The notes under the pieces are model-generated. The model had not been told where the DNA came from. It did no database searches and was given only the letters and a program-made list of their open reading frames with translations. Made by a program: the position numbers and the translations under genes. DNA of 64,000 nt from Marinobacter sp050379415 (GTDB lineage: Bacteria > Pseudomonadota > Gammaproteobacteria > Pseudomonadales > Oleiphilaceae): NCBI RefSeq assembly GCF_050379415.1, contig NZ_JBNRLS010000001.1, positions 1,158,158 through 1,222,157 of the forward strand, written 5' to 3'. Positions 1 through 8,937 of this stretch are shown one piece after another (position 1 is the stretch's first letter; each line of letters begins with the position of its first letter).

Positions 1-3000
1 ACCTTCGAGCAACAGTTCAGCGACGAGCTCGAAGAGATTGACCTGAGCTTCGACACCGATAGTCCGGACGAGCCGGAGGCTGGTCCCGAGGGGCATACCG
101 AAACCGATCAGCTACCGCTTCCGGAAACTGACGAATCGGACGACGAGCTCGATCAGGAGCTGGCCGAGATCTTCCTGGAAGAGGCCCGCGATCTGATTGA
201 CAGCACCGCTGAAGCGCTGCAGAACTGGAGTGAAAATAACAGCAACCTGGACATCCTCAGGTTGCTGCAGCGGGATCTGCATACTCTCAAGGGCGGCGCC
301 CGCCTGGCCGATATCCCTGCGGTAGGTAACCTGTCCCATGAACTGGAAACCCTGTTCGAGGGCCTGACCGAGCAGCGGCTGTCCATCAATGACCAGCTGT
401 CCGACCTACTGTTCCGCAGTCATGATCGGCTCGCCGGCATGGTTGAGGCCCTGGAGAACAGTGAGACACCAAGGCCGGCCCCGGATCTCATTGCCGAGAT
501 CCAGGATTATATGGGCAGCGCCACCGGTTCAAGGCCGGTTACCGATGTAGCCGCTCCCGAACCGGAGCAAGAACCCGAACAAGCCACGGCACCAACGCAG
601 GACGCCGCGGAAGAAACTACCCGCGAACCGGCGGAAGAGGCTCCGACAGACCTTTCCCATCTGGATCCGGAGCTGGTGGGCATCTTCCTCGAAGAGGCCT
701 ATGACCTGATCAACTCCACCGGCAGTGCTCTGCACACCTGGAGCGAAAACCCCTCCGACACGTCGGTGGCCGCCGAACTGCAGCGCGATGTACATACCCT
801 GAAAGGGGGTGCCCGCATGGCCGGCGTCAACGCCATCGGCGACCTCACTCATGTGCTTGAGGATCTGTTCGAAAAAGTTGCCGAGGGCCGGTTGGCTGCG
901 TCCGAGGAAATGACGGACCTGCTGTTTGCCTGCCATGACCGTCTGGCCCAGATGGTTGAGCAGGTCGCGACCCAGAAACCCTGCCCGCCAGCAACCGACC
1001 TGGTAGCCCAGGTGGAGTCGGTCATCCGCGGTGAAACCCCGGCCACCCCGGCGCCGGAAGTCTCCGGGGAGCAGACCGGCCCTGGCGCCGAATCCGGTCT
1101 GGAGGAGCACCTGGAGACGGCCTCCGACAACGACCTGATCGGCATCTTCCTCGACGAGGGTCTGGAAATACACGCGGCCATCGATGAATGCCTGGCCCAG
1201 TGGAAGGATGAACCGGAGGAACTGTCCGGGGTGACCCAGCTCCAGCAGGAGCTCCATACCCTGAAGGGCGGTGCCCGACTTTCAGATGTCGACCCCATTG
1301 CCGAGCTGGCCGAAGCCTGGGCCGAGGCGCTGGATCCCCTGATTGGCGGCGCCAACAACCAGCATGCCCTGCTGGAATTGAGTGAACAAGCCAATACCAG
1401 CCTGAAAACCATGCTGGCCGCCCTGGAAGAAGGCAATAAACCCGAAACCAGGCATGATCTGGTCGAGGCTTTCCGGTCCGCCGGAATGGATGGGGCAGCC
1501 GACACGTCCGGCGCTGAGGCATCCGCAACGGCCACAACTGACTCTGTGGATCCGGAAGTACTGGAGATCTTCCTGGAAGAAGCCGGCGAGATCATGGACC
1601 AGCTCGAGCAAGTGCTCGAGAACTGGCGGAAAGACCCCGGCAATCACGATTTCAACCAGGAAGCCCAGCGGGCGCTGCATACCCTCAAGGGTGGTGCACG
1701 TCTGGCCCAGCTGACCGAACTTGGCGACAAGGCCCATGCCTTCGAGACCCGGTTGATCGACCTGGGTGGCAACGCTCCGGACGACGCCCAGTGGCAGACC
1801 ATCACCGCCGATCACGATGCGATCATTGCCCTGGTCGGCGAGGTTCGCCGTCGCTTCGAAGGCGGTGCAGTTGAACCGGAGGGACCTTCCGCGCCCGAGG
1901 CCGGTCCTGCCCAGGCCGAGGAAACCCCGGCCGCCGGACCTGAGCCCGAGGCTGAGGCCGCGCCAGCTCCGGCACTAAAACCGGAAAAAGCGCCGGCCAA
2001 AGCGCCATCTCAACCGCGGAAAAAAGCCCCGGAAGTACAGCGGGTTCAGGAAACTATCCGGGTTTCGGCACCGTTGCTGGACGAGCTGGTTAACCTGGCC
2101 GGTGAGACCAGTATCACCCGTGGCCGACTGGAGCAGCAGACCAGTGACTTCGGCCACACTCTGGATGAAATGGCCGCCACCATCGAGCGTCTGCGGGAAC
2201 AGCTACGCCGGATGGAGATCGAGACCGAAGCCCAGATCCTGTTCCGAGCCGAACAGGAGCACGGACCGGACTATGGCGAGGACTTCGATCCTCTGGAGAT
2301 GGACCGCTATTCCGCCATCCAGCAGCTGTCACGGGCCCTGACCGAATCCTCCTCGGACCTCGCGGACCTCCGGGAAACCATGGCTGACCGGGTCAGGGAC
2401 ACCGAAACACTGTTGGTCCAGCAGTCCCGGATCAATACGGAACTCCAGGAAGGTCTGATGAAGACCCGGATGATTCCGTTTGCCTCCATGGTGCCCCGCC
2501 TGCGCCGGATCGTCCGCCAGATCAGTGGCGAGCTGGGCAAGAAGGTGGACTTCGATGTCCGTAACGCGGAAGGGGAGATGGACCGCAACATCCTGGAGCG
2601 CATGGTCGCGCCCCTGGAACACATGCTGCGCAACGCACTCGACCACGGCATCGAAGCTCCGGAAGACCGCAGGAATGCCGGCAAGCCCGAAATCGGAGAA
2701 GTGACCCTGTCCCTGACCCGGGAAGGGGGCGACGTGGTGCTGCGGATGATTGACGACGGCAAGGGCATTCCCTCCCGGGTCATCCGCGACAAGGCTATCC
2801 GCCAGGGATTGCTGCGGGCCGATGAAGACCTGTCAGAACGGGAAGTCCTGCAGTTCATTCTGCAACCGGGCTTCTCCACCGCCGAGCAGGTCACCCAGAT
2901 TTCCGGCCGCGGTGTCGGCATGGATGTGGTGGCCAGCGAGATCAAACAGCTTGGCGGCAGCCTTGATATCGATTCCACTGTCGGTCGGGGCACCACCTTC

Positions 3001-3879
3001 ACCGTGCGCCTGCCGTTCACGGTATCCGTGAACCGCGCCCTGATGGTAACGACCGGTGAAGACTTCTACGCCATCCCGCTGAACACCATCGAAGGTATCG
3101 TGCGGGTCAGTACCTACGAGCTGGAGGAATACTACAAGCCGGATGCGCCGATGTACGAGTATGCCGGCCAGCAGTACCGTCTGCAGTACCTGGGCAGCTT
3201 GCTCAACAGTGACCACCAGCCCAAACTCCAGGGCCAGGCACTGCCACTGCCGGTGATCCTGGTGCGTGGTGCCGAACAGCCCATGGCCCTGCAGGTGGAC
3301 AGCCTGATGGGCAGCCGGGAAATCGTGGTCAAATCCCTCGGTCCCCAGTTCAGCTCGGTTCGAGGGGTCTCCGGTGCGACCATCCTCGGTGACGGTAACG
3401 TGGTGGTGATCCTCGATCTCCCGGCCATGCTGCGTTCGGATATCCTGTCCGACCGCCAGCGTCTGGCAAACCTGGAGAAGGCGCGGGAAGCCGCCCGCTA
3501 CGAAGAGCAGATCACCACCGTCATGGTGGTGGACGACTCGGTCACCGTGCGGAAGGTTACCTCCCGTCTGCTCGAACGCAACGGCATGGAAGTACTCACC
3601 GCCAAAGACGGCCTGGATGCGGTTGCCCAGCTGCAGGATCACAAACCGGACATCATCCTGCTCGATATCGAGATGCCGAGAATGGACGGCTTCGAAGTGG
3701 CCAGCTTCATTCGCCACGACGACAACCTGCGGGAAACGCCGATCTGTATGATCACTTCCCGGACGGGGGAGAAACACCGCGAGCGCGCCCTGGCAATCGG
3801 CGTCAACGAGTACCTCGGCAAACCGTTCCAGGAAACCGAGCTGCTTGAGACCATCAAGCGGCTGACCGGAACCGAGTAA
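1..3879 (+). CDS. chpA: ChpA-type hybrid chemosensory histidine kinase (5' end outside window)
   Basis: The reading frame is open from base 1, so the start lies upstream; 1292 residues are visible. Four Hpt domains each carry HTLKGGAR, with phospho-acceptor His at visible residues 94, 265, 419 and 560, joined by acidic Pro/Ala-rich linkers. A CheA dimerisation/HATPase core follows: NALDHG N-box near 876, DDGKGIP near 919, GRGVGMD near 970. A CheW-like domain (about 1005-1145) and a C-terminal receiver with phospho-Asp near 1222 (LLDIEMPRMDG) end the protein. This is the order of ChpA in the Pseudomonas Pil-Chp system, which controls type IV pili and cAMP. The stop shares one base with the next start, so translation is probably coupled. 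Confidence 0.93.
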   Translation, partial: TFEQQFSDELEEIDLSFDTDSPDEPEAGPEGHTETDQLPLPETDESDDELDQELAEIFLEEARDLIDSTAEALQNWSENNSNLDILRLLQRDLHTLKGGARLADIPAVGNLSHELETLFEGLTEQRLSINDQLSDLLFRSHDRLAGMVEALENSETPRPAPDLIAEIQDYMGSATGSRPVTDVAAPEPEQEPEQATAPTQDAAEETTREPAEEAPTDLSHLDPELVGIFLEEAYDLINSTGSALHTWSENPSDTSVAAELQRDVHTLKGGARMAGVNAIGDLTHVLEDLFEKVAEGRLAASEEMTDLLFACHDRLAQMVEQVATQKPCPPATDLVAQVESVIRGETPATPAPEVSGEQTGPGAESGLEEHLETASDNDLIGIFLDEGLEIHAAIDECLAQWKDEPEELSGVTQLQQELHTLKGGARLSDVDPIAELAEAWAEALDPLIGGANNQHALLELSEQANTSLKTMLAALEEGNKPETRHDLVEAFRSAGMDGAADTSGAEASATATTDSVDPEVLEIFLEEAGEIMDQLEQVLENWRKDPGNHDFNQEAQRALHTLKGGARLAQLTELGDKAHAFETRLIDLGGNAPDDAQWQTITADHDAIIALVGEVRRRFEGGAVEPEGPSAPEAGPAQAEETPAAGPEPEAEAAPAPALKPEKAPAKAPSQPRKKAPEVQRVQETIRVSAPLLDELVNLAGETSITRGRLEQQTSDFGHTLDEMAATIERLREQLRRMEIETEAQILFRAEQEHGPDYGEDFDPLEMDRYSAIQQLSRALTESSSDLADLRETMADRVRDTETLLVQQSRINTELQEGLMKTRMIPFASMVPRLRRIVRQISGELGKKVDFDVRNAEGEMDRNILERMVAPLEHMLRNALDHGIEAPEDRRNAGKPEIGEVTLSLTREGGDVVLRMIDDGKGIPSRVIRDKAIRQGLLRADEDLSEREVLQFILQPGFSTAEQVTQISGRGVGMDVVASEIKQLGGSLDIDSTVGRGTTFTVRLPFTVSVNRALMVTTGEDFYAIPLNTIEGIVRVSTYELEEYYKPDAPMYEYAGQQYRLQYLGSLLNSDHQPKLQGQALPLPVILVRGAEQPMALQVDSLMGSREIVVKSLGPQFSSVRGVSGATILGDGNVVVILDLPAMLRSDILSDRQRLANLEKAREAARYEEQITTVMVVDDSVTVRKVTSRLLERNGMEVLTAKDGLDAVAQLQDHKPDIILLDIEMPRMDGFEVASFIRHDDNLRETPICMITSRTGEKHRERALAIGVNEYLGKPFQETELLETIKRLTGTE

Positions 3880-4931
3880 TGGCCGGCCAGGGAGGCCGGC
3901 CCCGGGTCGGAATCGTGTCCGATGTGGTCCTGCAGCGACACCGGCTGCAGGCCGCAACGGCCAAGTTCGGACTCGAGATCTCCTTCTGTGGAGATCCCCA
4001 GCGGTTGGAATACCAGCCGCAGTTTCCCGAGGCGGATCTTTGGCTGATCACGCTGGAAGACGAGGCCGACCACCCTGCGCTGTTCGATCTGTTGCTGGAC
4101 AATACCGAGGCTCCGGTCCTGTTTGGACTGGATCAGGCCCCGAAGCCCGGCAGCACCGATTATTTCCGCTGGGAGCGTCGGCTTCTGGGAAAACTGGAAA
4201 AGCAACTTGGCCATCTGGAGGAGCTGGACTCGGAGACGACGCTCGAAAAGCTCGAAGACGAGCCAGCGGTACCACAGAGCAAGCCCGAACTGCCCCACTG
4301 GATCAAGCCTGCAGCCCCCGATTCCATTGCCGAAGAGGTCTGGATTCTGGGTGCTTCCCTGGGCGGGCCGGCAGCGGTAAAAACCTTTCTCGATCACCTG
4401 CCGCAGGGACTGCCCGCGGGGTTTATCTATGCCCAGCATATCGACGACAATTTCACCGGGGTGCTGACCCGAGTCCTGGGCCGTGATGCCTACTACCGGC
4501 TCAAACCGGCACAGGAAGGCTACCGGGTCCGCAACGGAGATGTGGTGCTGATGCCGGTCGAACACGAGTGGCGGCTGGACAGTAACGGCGCGCTGACCGA
4601 AGTGAACAAACCCTGGCCTGGGCCGTACGGCCCGTCCATCGACCAGGTACTGCTCAATGTGGCTGACCATTACCGGGCCCGCTGCCATGCTATCCTCTTT
4701 TCCGGCATGGGCAACGATGGCGCCCTGGCCGCGCCCATCCTCAAAGCCTTTGGCAGCCGGATCTGGGTCCAGGAAAGCAGCAGTTGCGGCAACAGTTCCA
4801 TGCCGGATTCCGTGGCCGCCACCGGCTGCGCCAGCTTTACCGGCACTCCCGAGCAATTGGCCCGGGAACTGATCAAAACCATTGAAAAATCCTGCCTGCT
4901 CAGAGGCCGGCAGAAACGCGATTCCGCCTGA
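3879..4931 (+). CDS. chpB: CheB-like protein-glutamate methylesterase (ChpB)
   Basis: A protein of 350 aa. The C-terminal half is a CheB methylesterase domain with the expected triad: Ser in GASLGG near residue 159, His in AQHI, and Asp in GMGNDG. Such enzymes remove methyl groups from receptor glutamates to reset chemosensory signalling. The N-terminal 130 residues begin like a receiver fold (RVGIVSD) but lack clear phospho-acceptor motifs, so phosphorylation-independent activity is likely. The start overlaps the chpA stop by one base, and the next gene begins 11 bases after the stop. Context makes it the adaptation enzyme for the Pil-Chp receptor, which would lie upstream of the window. Confidence 0.87.
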   Translation: MAGQGGRPRVGIVSDVVLQRHRLQAATAKFGLEISFCGDPQRLEYQPQFPEADLWLITLEDEADHPALFDLLLDNTEAPVLFGLDQAPKPGSTDYFRWERRLLGKLEKQLGHLEELDSETTLEKLEDEPAVPQSKPELPHWIKPAAPDSIAEEVWILGASLGGPAAVKTFLDHLPQGLPAGFIYAQHIDDNFTGVLTRVLGRDAYYRLKPAQEGYRVRNGDVVLMPVEHEWRLDSNGALTEVNKPWPGPYGPSIDQVLLNVADHYRARCHAILFSGMGNDGALAAPILKAFGSRIWVQESSSCGNSSMPDSVAATGCASFTGTPEQLARELIKTIEKSCLLRGRQKRDSA

Positions 4932-4942
4932 GGACAGAAACG

Positions 4943-5404
4943 ATGCCAGAAAACCGTCAAACCCTCCCCTGCGTCATGATCCCGATGACCGGTCGGCAAT
5001 TGTTACTGCCCAACGTTTCCATTGCCGAAGTTGTGGACTATGCCAGTGAAGAAGCCGGTTCCAACACCCCGGATTGGCTGGTCGGTTATCTCGACTGGCG
5101 AGGCCTGGAGTTGCCGGTGATTTCCTACGATGCCGCCAACGGCGGCAGCCTGATGGTGCCGGGCGACAACCGGGGCCGGATTGTGGTGCTGAACACCATT
5201 GGCGAACATCACAATGAAGTACCGTTCATGGCGCTGGTCACCCAGGGGATTCCGAGCCAGGCTCGCCTGACTGAAGCGGAAGTTAACCAGCTTGAAGGCG
5301 ACACTGGCCCGGCAGACCTGATGAAGGTCGAAGTGGAGAGCGAGGAGGCGTGGATTCCCAACCTGGAATACCTGGAATCCCTGGCACGCTCAGCCCGCCG
5401 CTAG
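4943..5404 (+). CDS. chpC: CheW-like coupling protein (ChpC)
   Basis: A protein of 153 aa with CheW-domain character: an N-terminal strand (LPCVMIPMTGRQLLLPN), a hydrophobic VDY segment, the WLVGYLDWRGLELPVI stretch typical of CheW beta strands, and a C-terminal WIPNLEYL element. CheW proteins link receptors to the CheA-type kinase. It follows the CheB-like gene by 11 bases with an AGGA ribosome site before the ATG. By position it matches ChpC, the last gene of Pil-Chp clusters. Sequence alone does not separate it from other CheW paralogues; order supports the name. Confidence 0.78.
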   Translation: MPENRQTLPCVMIPMTGRQLLLPNVSIAEVVDYASEEAGSNTPDWLVGYLDWRGLELPVISYDAANGGSLMVPGDNRGRIVVLNTIGEHHNEVPFMALVTQGIPSQARLTEAEVNQLEGDTGPADLMKVEVESEEAWIPNLEYLESLARSARR

Positions 5405-5439
5405 CTTCCCACTCCCGCCCGATCATGGCAGGGAACCCT

Positions 5440-5467
5440 GGAAATGTTATAATGTATCAAACTTTCC
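5440..5467 (+). promoter_or_regulatory. putative Zur-binding palindrome
   Basis: The sequence GAAATGTTATAATGTATCA, 13 to 40 bases before the zur ATG, closely matches the left half and centre of the enterobacterial Zur box; the right half is degenerate but ends in TTTC. TATAAT inside it could double as a -10 element. This predicts zinc-dependent self-repression of zur-znuC-znuB. Inference from motif similarity only. Confidence 0.6.
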
Positions 5468-5479
5468 AGGATTCCCGTC

Positions 5480-5971
5480 ATGGCAAGCCAAGCACTTCCC
5501 TATCGCCCCCATAACCATCAGGCCTGCGTCAGCCAGGCACTGGCTGATGCCCGGGCCATCTGCCGGGCCCGTAACGCGCGCCTGACGCCAACCCGGGAGA
5601 GGGTCCTGGAACTGATCTGGCAATCCCACAAGCCCCTCGGGGCTTATGACGTTCTGGCGGAACTGACCGCCGAAGGCCAGAATGCGGCACCACCGACGGT
5701 TTACCGGGCCCTGGATTTCCTCCAGCAACATGGACTGGTGCACCGGATTGCCTCTCTCAATGCTTTCATCGGCTGTGCCCACGCCGGGGAGAACCACACC
5801 GGCATGTTCCTGATCTGCCGGAGCTGCGGCAATGTCCTGGAACTTACAGCCCCCGTCGTCTCCGGAGCAATCGAGGGCGCCGCCAAAGCCGAGAACTTCA
5901 AGGCCGAGGAGGTGACCCTGGAGATCGCCGGCCTGTGCCCGAGGTGCCAGTCGGAGGCCCGCCATGACTGA
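5480..5971 (+). CDS. zur: zinc uptake regulator Zur (Fur family)
   Basis: A protein of 163 aa with Fur-family layout: an N-terminal winged helix (LTPTRERVLELIW, then PPTVYRALDFLQQHGLVHRI) and a C-terminal dimer domain with two Cys pairs (CRSCG and CPRC) for structural zinc. Zur with bound zinc represses zinc-uptake genes. The next two genes encode zinc ABC transporter parts, and znuC starts 8 bases before the zur stop, so the three form one operon. The gene context separates it from Fur itself. A Zur-box-like palindrome lies just upstream. Confidence 0.92.
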   Translation: MASQALPYRPHNHQACVSQALADARAICRARNARLTPTRERVLELIWQSHKPLGAYDVLAELTAEGQNAAPPTVYRALDFLQQHGLVHRIASLNAFIGCAHAGENHTGMFLICRSCGNVLELTAPVVSGAIEGAAKAENFKAEEVTLEIAGLCPRCQSEARHD

Positions 5972-6752
5972 TCCCCTGGTGACTCTGGACAACCTCACGG
6001 TCCGGTTCGATGACCGTCCCGCCGTGGACCGGGTCAACCTGAGTGTCCATCGCGGCGACATCATCACCATTATCGGCCCCAACGGCGCCGGCAAGACCAC
6101 CCTGATCAAGGCGCTGCTGGGCCTCCAGCCAATCACCGGAGGCAAGGTGCAACGGGCGCCAGGTCTGGTGATCGGCTATGTGCCCCAAAACCTTCAGATG
6201 GAAGGCACCCTGCCCTTGAGCGTCAAGCGTTTCATGGCCCTGAGTGGCCGCAATCGCACCGAATGCCGGAACGCCCTGGCACGGACCGGTATTGAACATC
6301 TGATCAACGCCTCGGTCCATCATCTGTCCGGTGGTGAAAAACAACGATTGCTACTGGCCCGGGCGCTGGCCCGGAAACCGGACTTGCTGGTACTGGACGA
6401 GCCGGCCCAGGGTGTGGACATCAACGGCCAGGCGGCGCTCTATGAACTGATCCGGGAGCTTCGCGATGAACTCAGGTGCGGCGTCATCATGATCTCCCAT
6501 GACCTGCATCTGGTCATGGCTGCCACCGACAAGGTCATCTGCCTGAACCAGCATGTCTGCTGCAGCGGCTTTCCCGCCGATATTTCCCAGGACCCGGCCT
6601 TCATCGAAACCTTCGGCCGATCGGTGGCCGAATCGGTGGCGGTGTACCATCACCACCACAACCACCGCCACAACCTGCACGGAGACGTCGTCCTCGGCCA
6701 TCCATCCTCAGCCGATAGCCACGGAGACAGCTGCAACCATGCCCATCATTGA
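5964..6752 (+). CDS. znuC: zinc ABC transporter ATPase ZnuC
   Basis: A protein of 262 aa. ABC motifs are intact: Walker A GPNGAGKTT (residues 34-42), signature HLSGGEKQR, Walker B LLVLDEPAQG and the switch His in MISHDLH. The C-terminal tail is strongly His-rich (YHHHHNHRHN and NHAHH), as often seen in zinc ABC systems, and may bind zinc. It overlaps zur by 8 bases and znuB by 14 bases. It powers zinc import through ZnuB. No substrate-binding znuA lies in the window. Confidence 0.93.
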   Translation: MTDPLVTLDNLTVRFDDRPAVDRVNLSVHRGDIITIIGPNGAGKTTLIKALLGLQPITGGKVQRAPGLVIGYVPQNLQMEGTLPLSVKRFMALSGRNRTECRNALARTGIEHLINASVHHLSGGEKQRLLLARALARKPDLLVLDEPAQGVDINGQAALYELIRELRDELRCGVIMISHDLHLVMAATDKVICLNQHVCCSGFPADISQDPAFIETFGRSVAESVAVYHHHHNHRHNLHGDVVLGHPSSADSHGDSCNHAHH

Positions 6753-7551
6753 CAGCGTCCTCAACGACTTCTTCTGGCGCGCCCTGATCGGTGGCCTGGG
6801 CGTCGCCCTGATCGCTGGTCCCCTCGGCTGCTTCGTGGTGTGGCGGCGCATGGCCTATTTCGGGGACACCCTGGCCCACTCCGCACTGTTGGGCATTGCC
6901 CTGAGTTTCCTGATCAGCGTGCCACTGAATGTCGGTGTCATCATCACCTGCGTGGTCATCGCCCTGGTTCTGGTGGCCTTCTCGAGAACCCGAGCCCTGG
7001 CCACCGATACGCTGCTCGGGATCCTCGCCCACAGTGCCCTGGCCATTGGTCTGGTCACCCTGAGCTTCATGCCGGATGTGCGGGTCGATCTGACCGGGTT
7101 GCTGTTCGGCGACCTGCTGGCCATGAGCCGGGATGACCTGTTTTGGATCTATGGCGGGGCCGTGGTCATACTCGTGCTGCTGGTTACTCTGTGGCGAGGC
7201 CTGCTGATGAGCACCATTCATGAGGAGCTGGCCCGGGTGGAAGGTTTCCCGGTGGAGCGGCTGCGGCTGGTCTTGATGCTTATGTTTTCGCTGGTCATCG
7301 CCGTGGCCATGAAAATCGTCGGCGTGCTGCTGATTACCGCTCTGCTGATCATCCCAGCCGCCTCGGCACGGCGGCTGGCCCGCACACCAGAGCACATGGT
7401 GGGGCTGGCCATGGTTTTTGGCTTTGTCGCCGTCGGTGGGGGCCTCGCGCTGTCCTGGCACCTGGACACGCCAGCCGGTCCTTCGGTGGTGGTGACCGCT
7501 TTTCTGGCCTTCCTGGTGACCTATAGCACTACGGCGAGAACCGCGACCTGA
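6739..7551 (+). CDS. znuB: zinc ABC transporter permease ZnuB
   Basis: A protein of 270 aa from the ATG at 6739, which gives the normal family N-terminus (MPIIDSVLNDFFWRALIGG). The frame is open further upstream, but that part only overlaps znuC. About eight hydrophobic helices and the family stretches RRMAYFGDTLAHSALLG and VVGVLLITALLIIPAA-type segment (seen here as IVGVLLITALLIIPAA) identify an ABC-3 family permease for zinc or manganese. Last gene of the zur-znuC-znuB operon; it forms the inner-membrane channel driven by ZnuC. Confidence 0.91.
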   Translation: MPIIDSVLNDFFWRALIGGLGVALIAGPLGCFVVWRRMAYFGDTLAHSALLGIALSFLISVPLNVGVIITCVVIALVLVAFSRTRALATDTLLGILAHSALAIGLVTLSFMPDVRVDLTGLLFGDLLAMSRDDLFWIYGGAVVILVLLVTLWRGLLMSTIHEELARVEGFPVERLRLVLMLMFSLVIAVAMKIVGVLLITALLIIPAASARRLARTPEHMVGLAMVFGFVAVGGGLALSWHLDTPAGPSVVVTAFLAFLVTYSTTARTAT

Positions 7552-7642
7552 TTCTTCCCATGCCCCTCGGGCTGGTCTATGGTGTAACCATCGACGCAGC
7601 TTTGGATCGGGAGCCACCGGCTGCTCCCGGGGAGACTGACGC

Positions 7643-8644
7643 ATGGAGAGCCGTTCTGCCCCTGGCACCGGGCCATTGTTCTGGCCCGCGCTCTGGATTC
7701 CTCTCGTTATCCTGGTCACCGGGCTGATCACCACCGCCCTGACCGCAAATCTGAAAGCCGACCAGGCACGGGAGCTGGCTGACGCGCGCTACCGTGCCCA
7801 GCACCAGGCCATCGTCAATCAGTTGCTGGCCAATGCGCCGACCTACCTGGACAGCGACACCCCGCCGGCGAGCTGGCTCCCCGTCATTCTCGGGGACACG
7901 CTACCGGACCAGCTGGGGTTGCGCATCGACACGCTGCAACGGCACAGCAAGATTCCCATCTTGCAGCTACAGGCTGAAGGTCAACTGGATCCCACCCTTG
8001 CCCTGCGCACCGAGGTCCAACCCGGCAATTACCACTGGATGCTGACCACGGTGCCCACGTCGGCGCTGCTGGGGAAGGCCGCAAATCAGGCCCGGACCCG
8101 TACCTGGATGGTCGGCCTTGCATTGACCCTGGTCGCTGCCGGGTTAGCGCTCATGCTCTGCCGGCGCCTGCATGACCTGCAACGGCGAATCCTGGAACTG
8201 GAACGGAGGGAACAGGGGGCCGATCAGCAAATCAACAACCTGCAGGTGGAAAAGACCATTTTGCGCCAGGCGCTCAACGACAGCGAGGAACGCAGTCGCG
8301 ATCTGGTCACTCTGTCCGGGGCCCTGATTGCCGAACTCGACGACCATGGCGTAATCGGCTTTATCTCGGCGCAAAGCGCCTCCCTGCTGGAACAGGCGCC
8401 AGCGGATCTGACCGGCCAGCCGTTTCAAGATCTGGTGACGCCGCCCTTCCGGGACAACTTTCAACGCACCCTGGAGGCGACGCGCCACGACAACCAGGCA
8501 CAACGGATTGACCTGGATCTTCTGGTCAGGAACCGGGATGCACCTTTGCCCGTGGCCGTGCGCATCAGGGCGCTCAAGGACCCGGTCCACGGTCTGATGG
8601 GGTACCGCCTGAGCGCGACACCCACAGGCAAGACCAGCGACTAG
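7643..8644 (+). CDS. membrane sensor with periplasmic loop, coiled coil and PAS domain
   Basis: A protein of 333 aa. Transmembrane helix 1 (about residues 13-37) and helix 2 (about 153-172) flank a periplasmic segment. A cytoplasmic coiled coil (about 175-220) leads to one PAS domain (about 222-325), with VTLSGALIAELDDHGVIGFI at its start. No kinase, GGDEF, EAL or methyl-accepting domain follows, so any output must pass to a partner. A GGGGA ribosome site precedes the ATG. The stop lies in a CTAG shared with the convergent CDGSH gene. Function unassigned. Confidence 0.72.
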   Translation: MESRSAPGTGPLFWPALWIPLVILVTGLITTALTANLKADQARELADARYRAQHQAIVNQLLANAPTYLDSDTPPASWLPVILGDTLPDQLGLRIDTLQRHSKIPILQLQAEGQLDPTLALRTEVQPGNYHWMLTTVPTSALLGKAANQARTRTWMVGLALTLVAAGLALMLCRRLHDLQRRILELERREQGADQQINNLQVEKTILRQALNDSEERSRDLVTLSGALIAELDDHGVIGFISAQSASLLEQAPADLTGQPFQDLVTPPFRDNFQRTLEATRHDNQAQRIDLDLLVRNRDAPLPVAVRIRALKDPVHGLMGYRLSATPTGKTSD

Positions 8645-8889
8645 TCCAGCGTCTTGTGGGTGCCGTCACACACCGGTGGCGAGCCGGTCCGTTTACAACC
8701 GCAGAACCAGATCCACTCGGTTTTCTCGGCGGTATATGTCACCGGTGTGAATCCGGTTCCCTTGTGGGACCCGTCGCAAAAGGGCTGGTTGTCACTGTGT
8801 CCGCAGGCGCACCAGACATAGTTCTTGCCGCCTTCGACCTGCACGGCGTAGGGGCTTTTCTTTGCAATCCTGGGTTCCTGGTCCGGCAT
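8641..8889 (-). CDS. CDGSH iron-sulfur domain protein
   Basis: An 82-aa protein with two CDGSH-type motifs: CACGHSDNQPFCDGSH and CGCKRTGSPPVCDGTH. Each gives three Cys and one His, the ligand set for a 2Fe-2S cluster of the mitoNEET superfamily; tandem motifs resemble the Miner2-like bacterial class. Likely a soluble electron-transfer or redox-sensing protein; no partner is evident nearby. The stop overlaps the convergent PAS-sensor stop within a CTAG. Confidence 0.9.
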   Translation of the reverse strand: MPDQEPRIAKKSPYAVQVEGGKNYVWCACGHSDNQPFCDGSHKGTGFTPVTYTAEKTEWIWFCGCKRTGSPPVCDGTHKTLD

Positions 8890-8937
8890 GGATCCTCCCT
8901 TTTTACCGACTCTGTCGGTTCAGTATAGCCAACACTA

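Noticed and set aside
3639..4856. 405-codon antisense ORF opposite chpA-chpB
   Set aside because: It overlaps two well-supported plus-strand genes and shows no domain.
6601..7734. 377-codon antisense ORF opposite znuB
   Set aside because: His/Gln-rich shadow of the ZnuB frame; no start signal.
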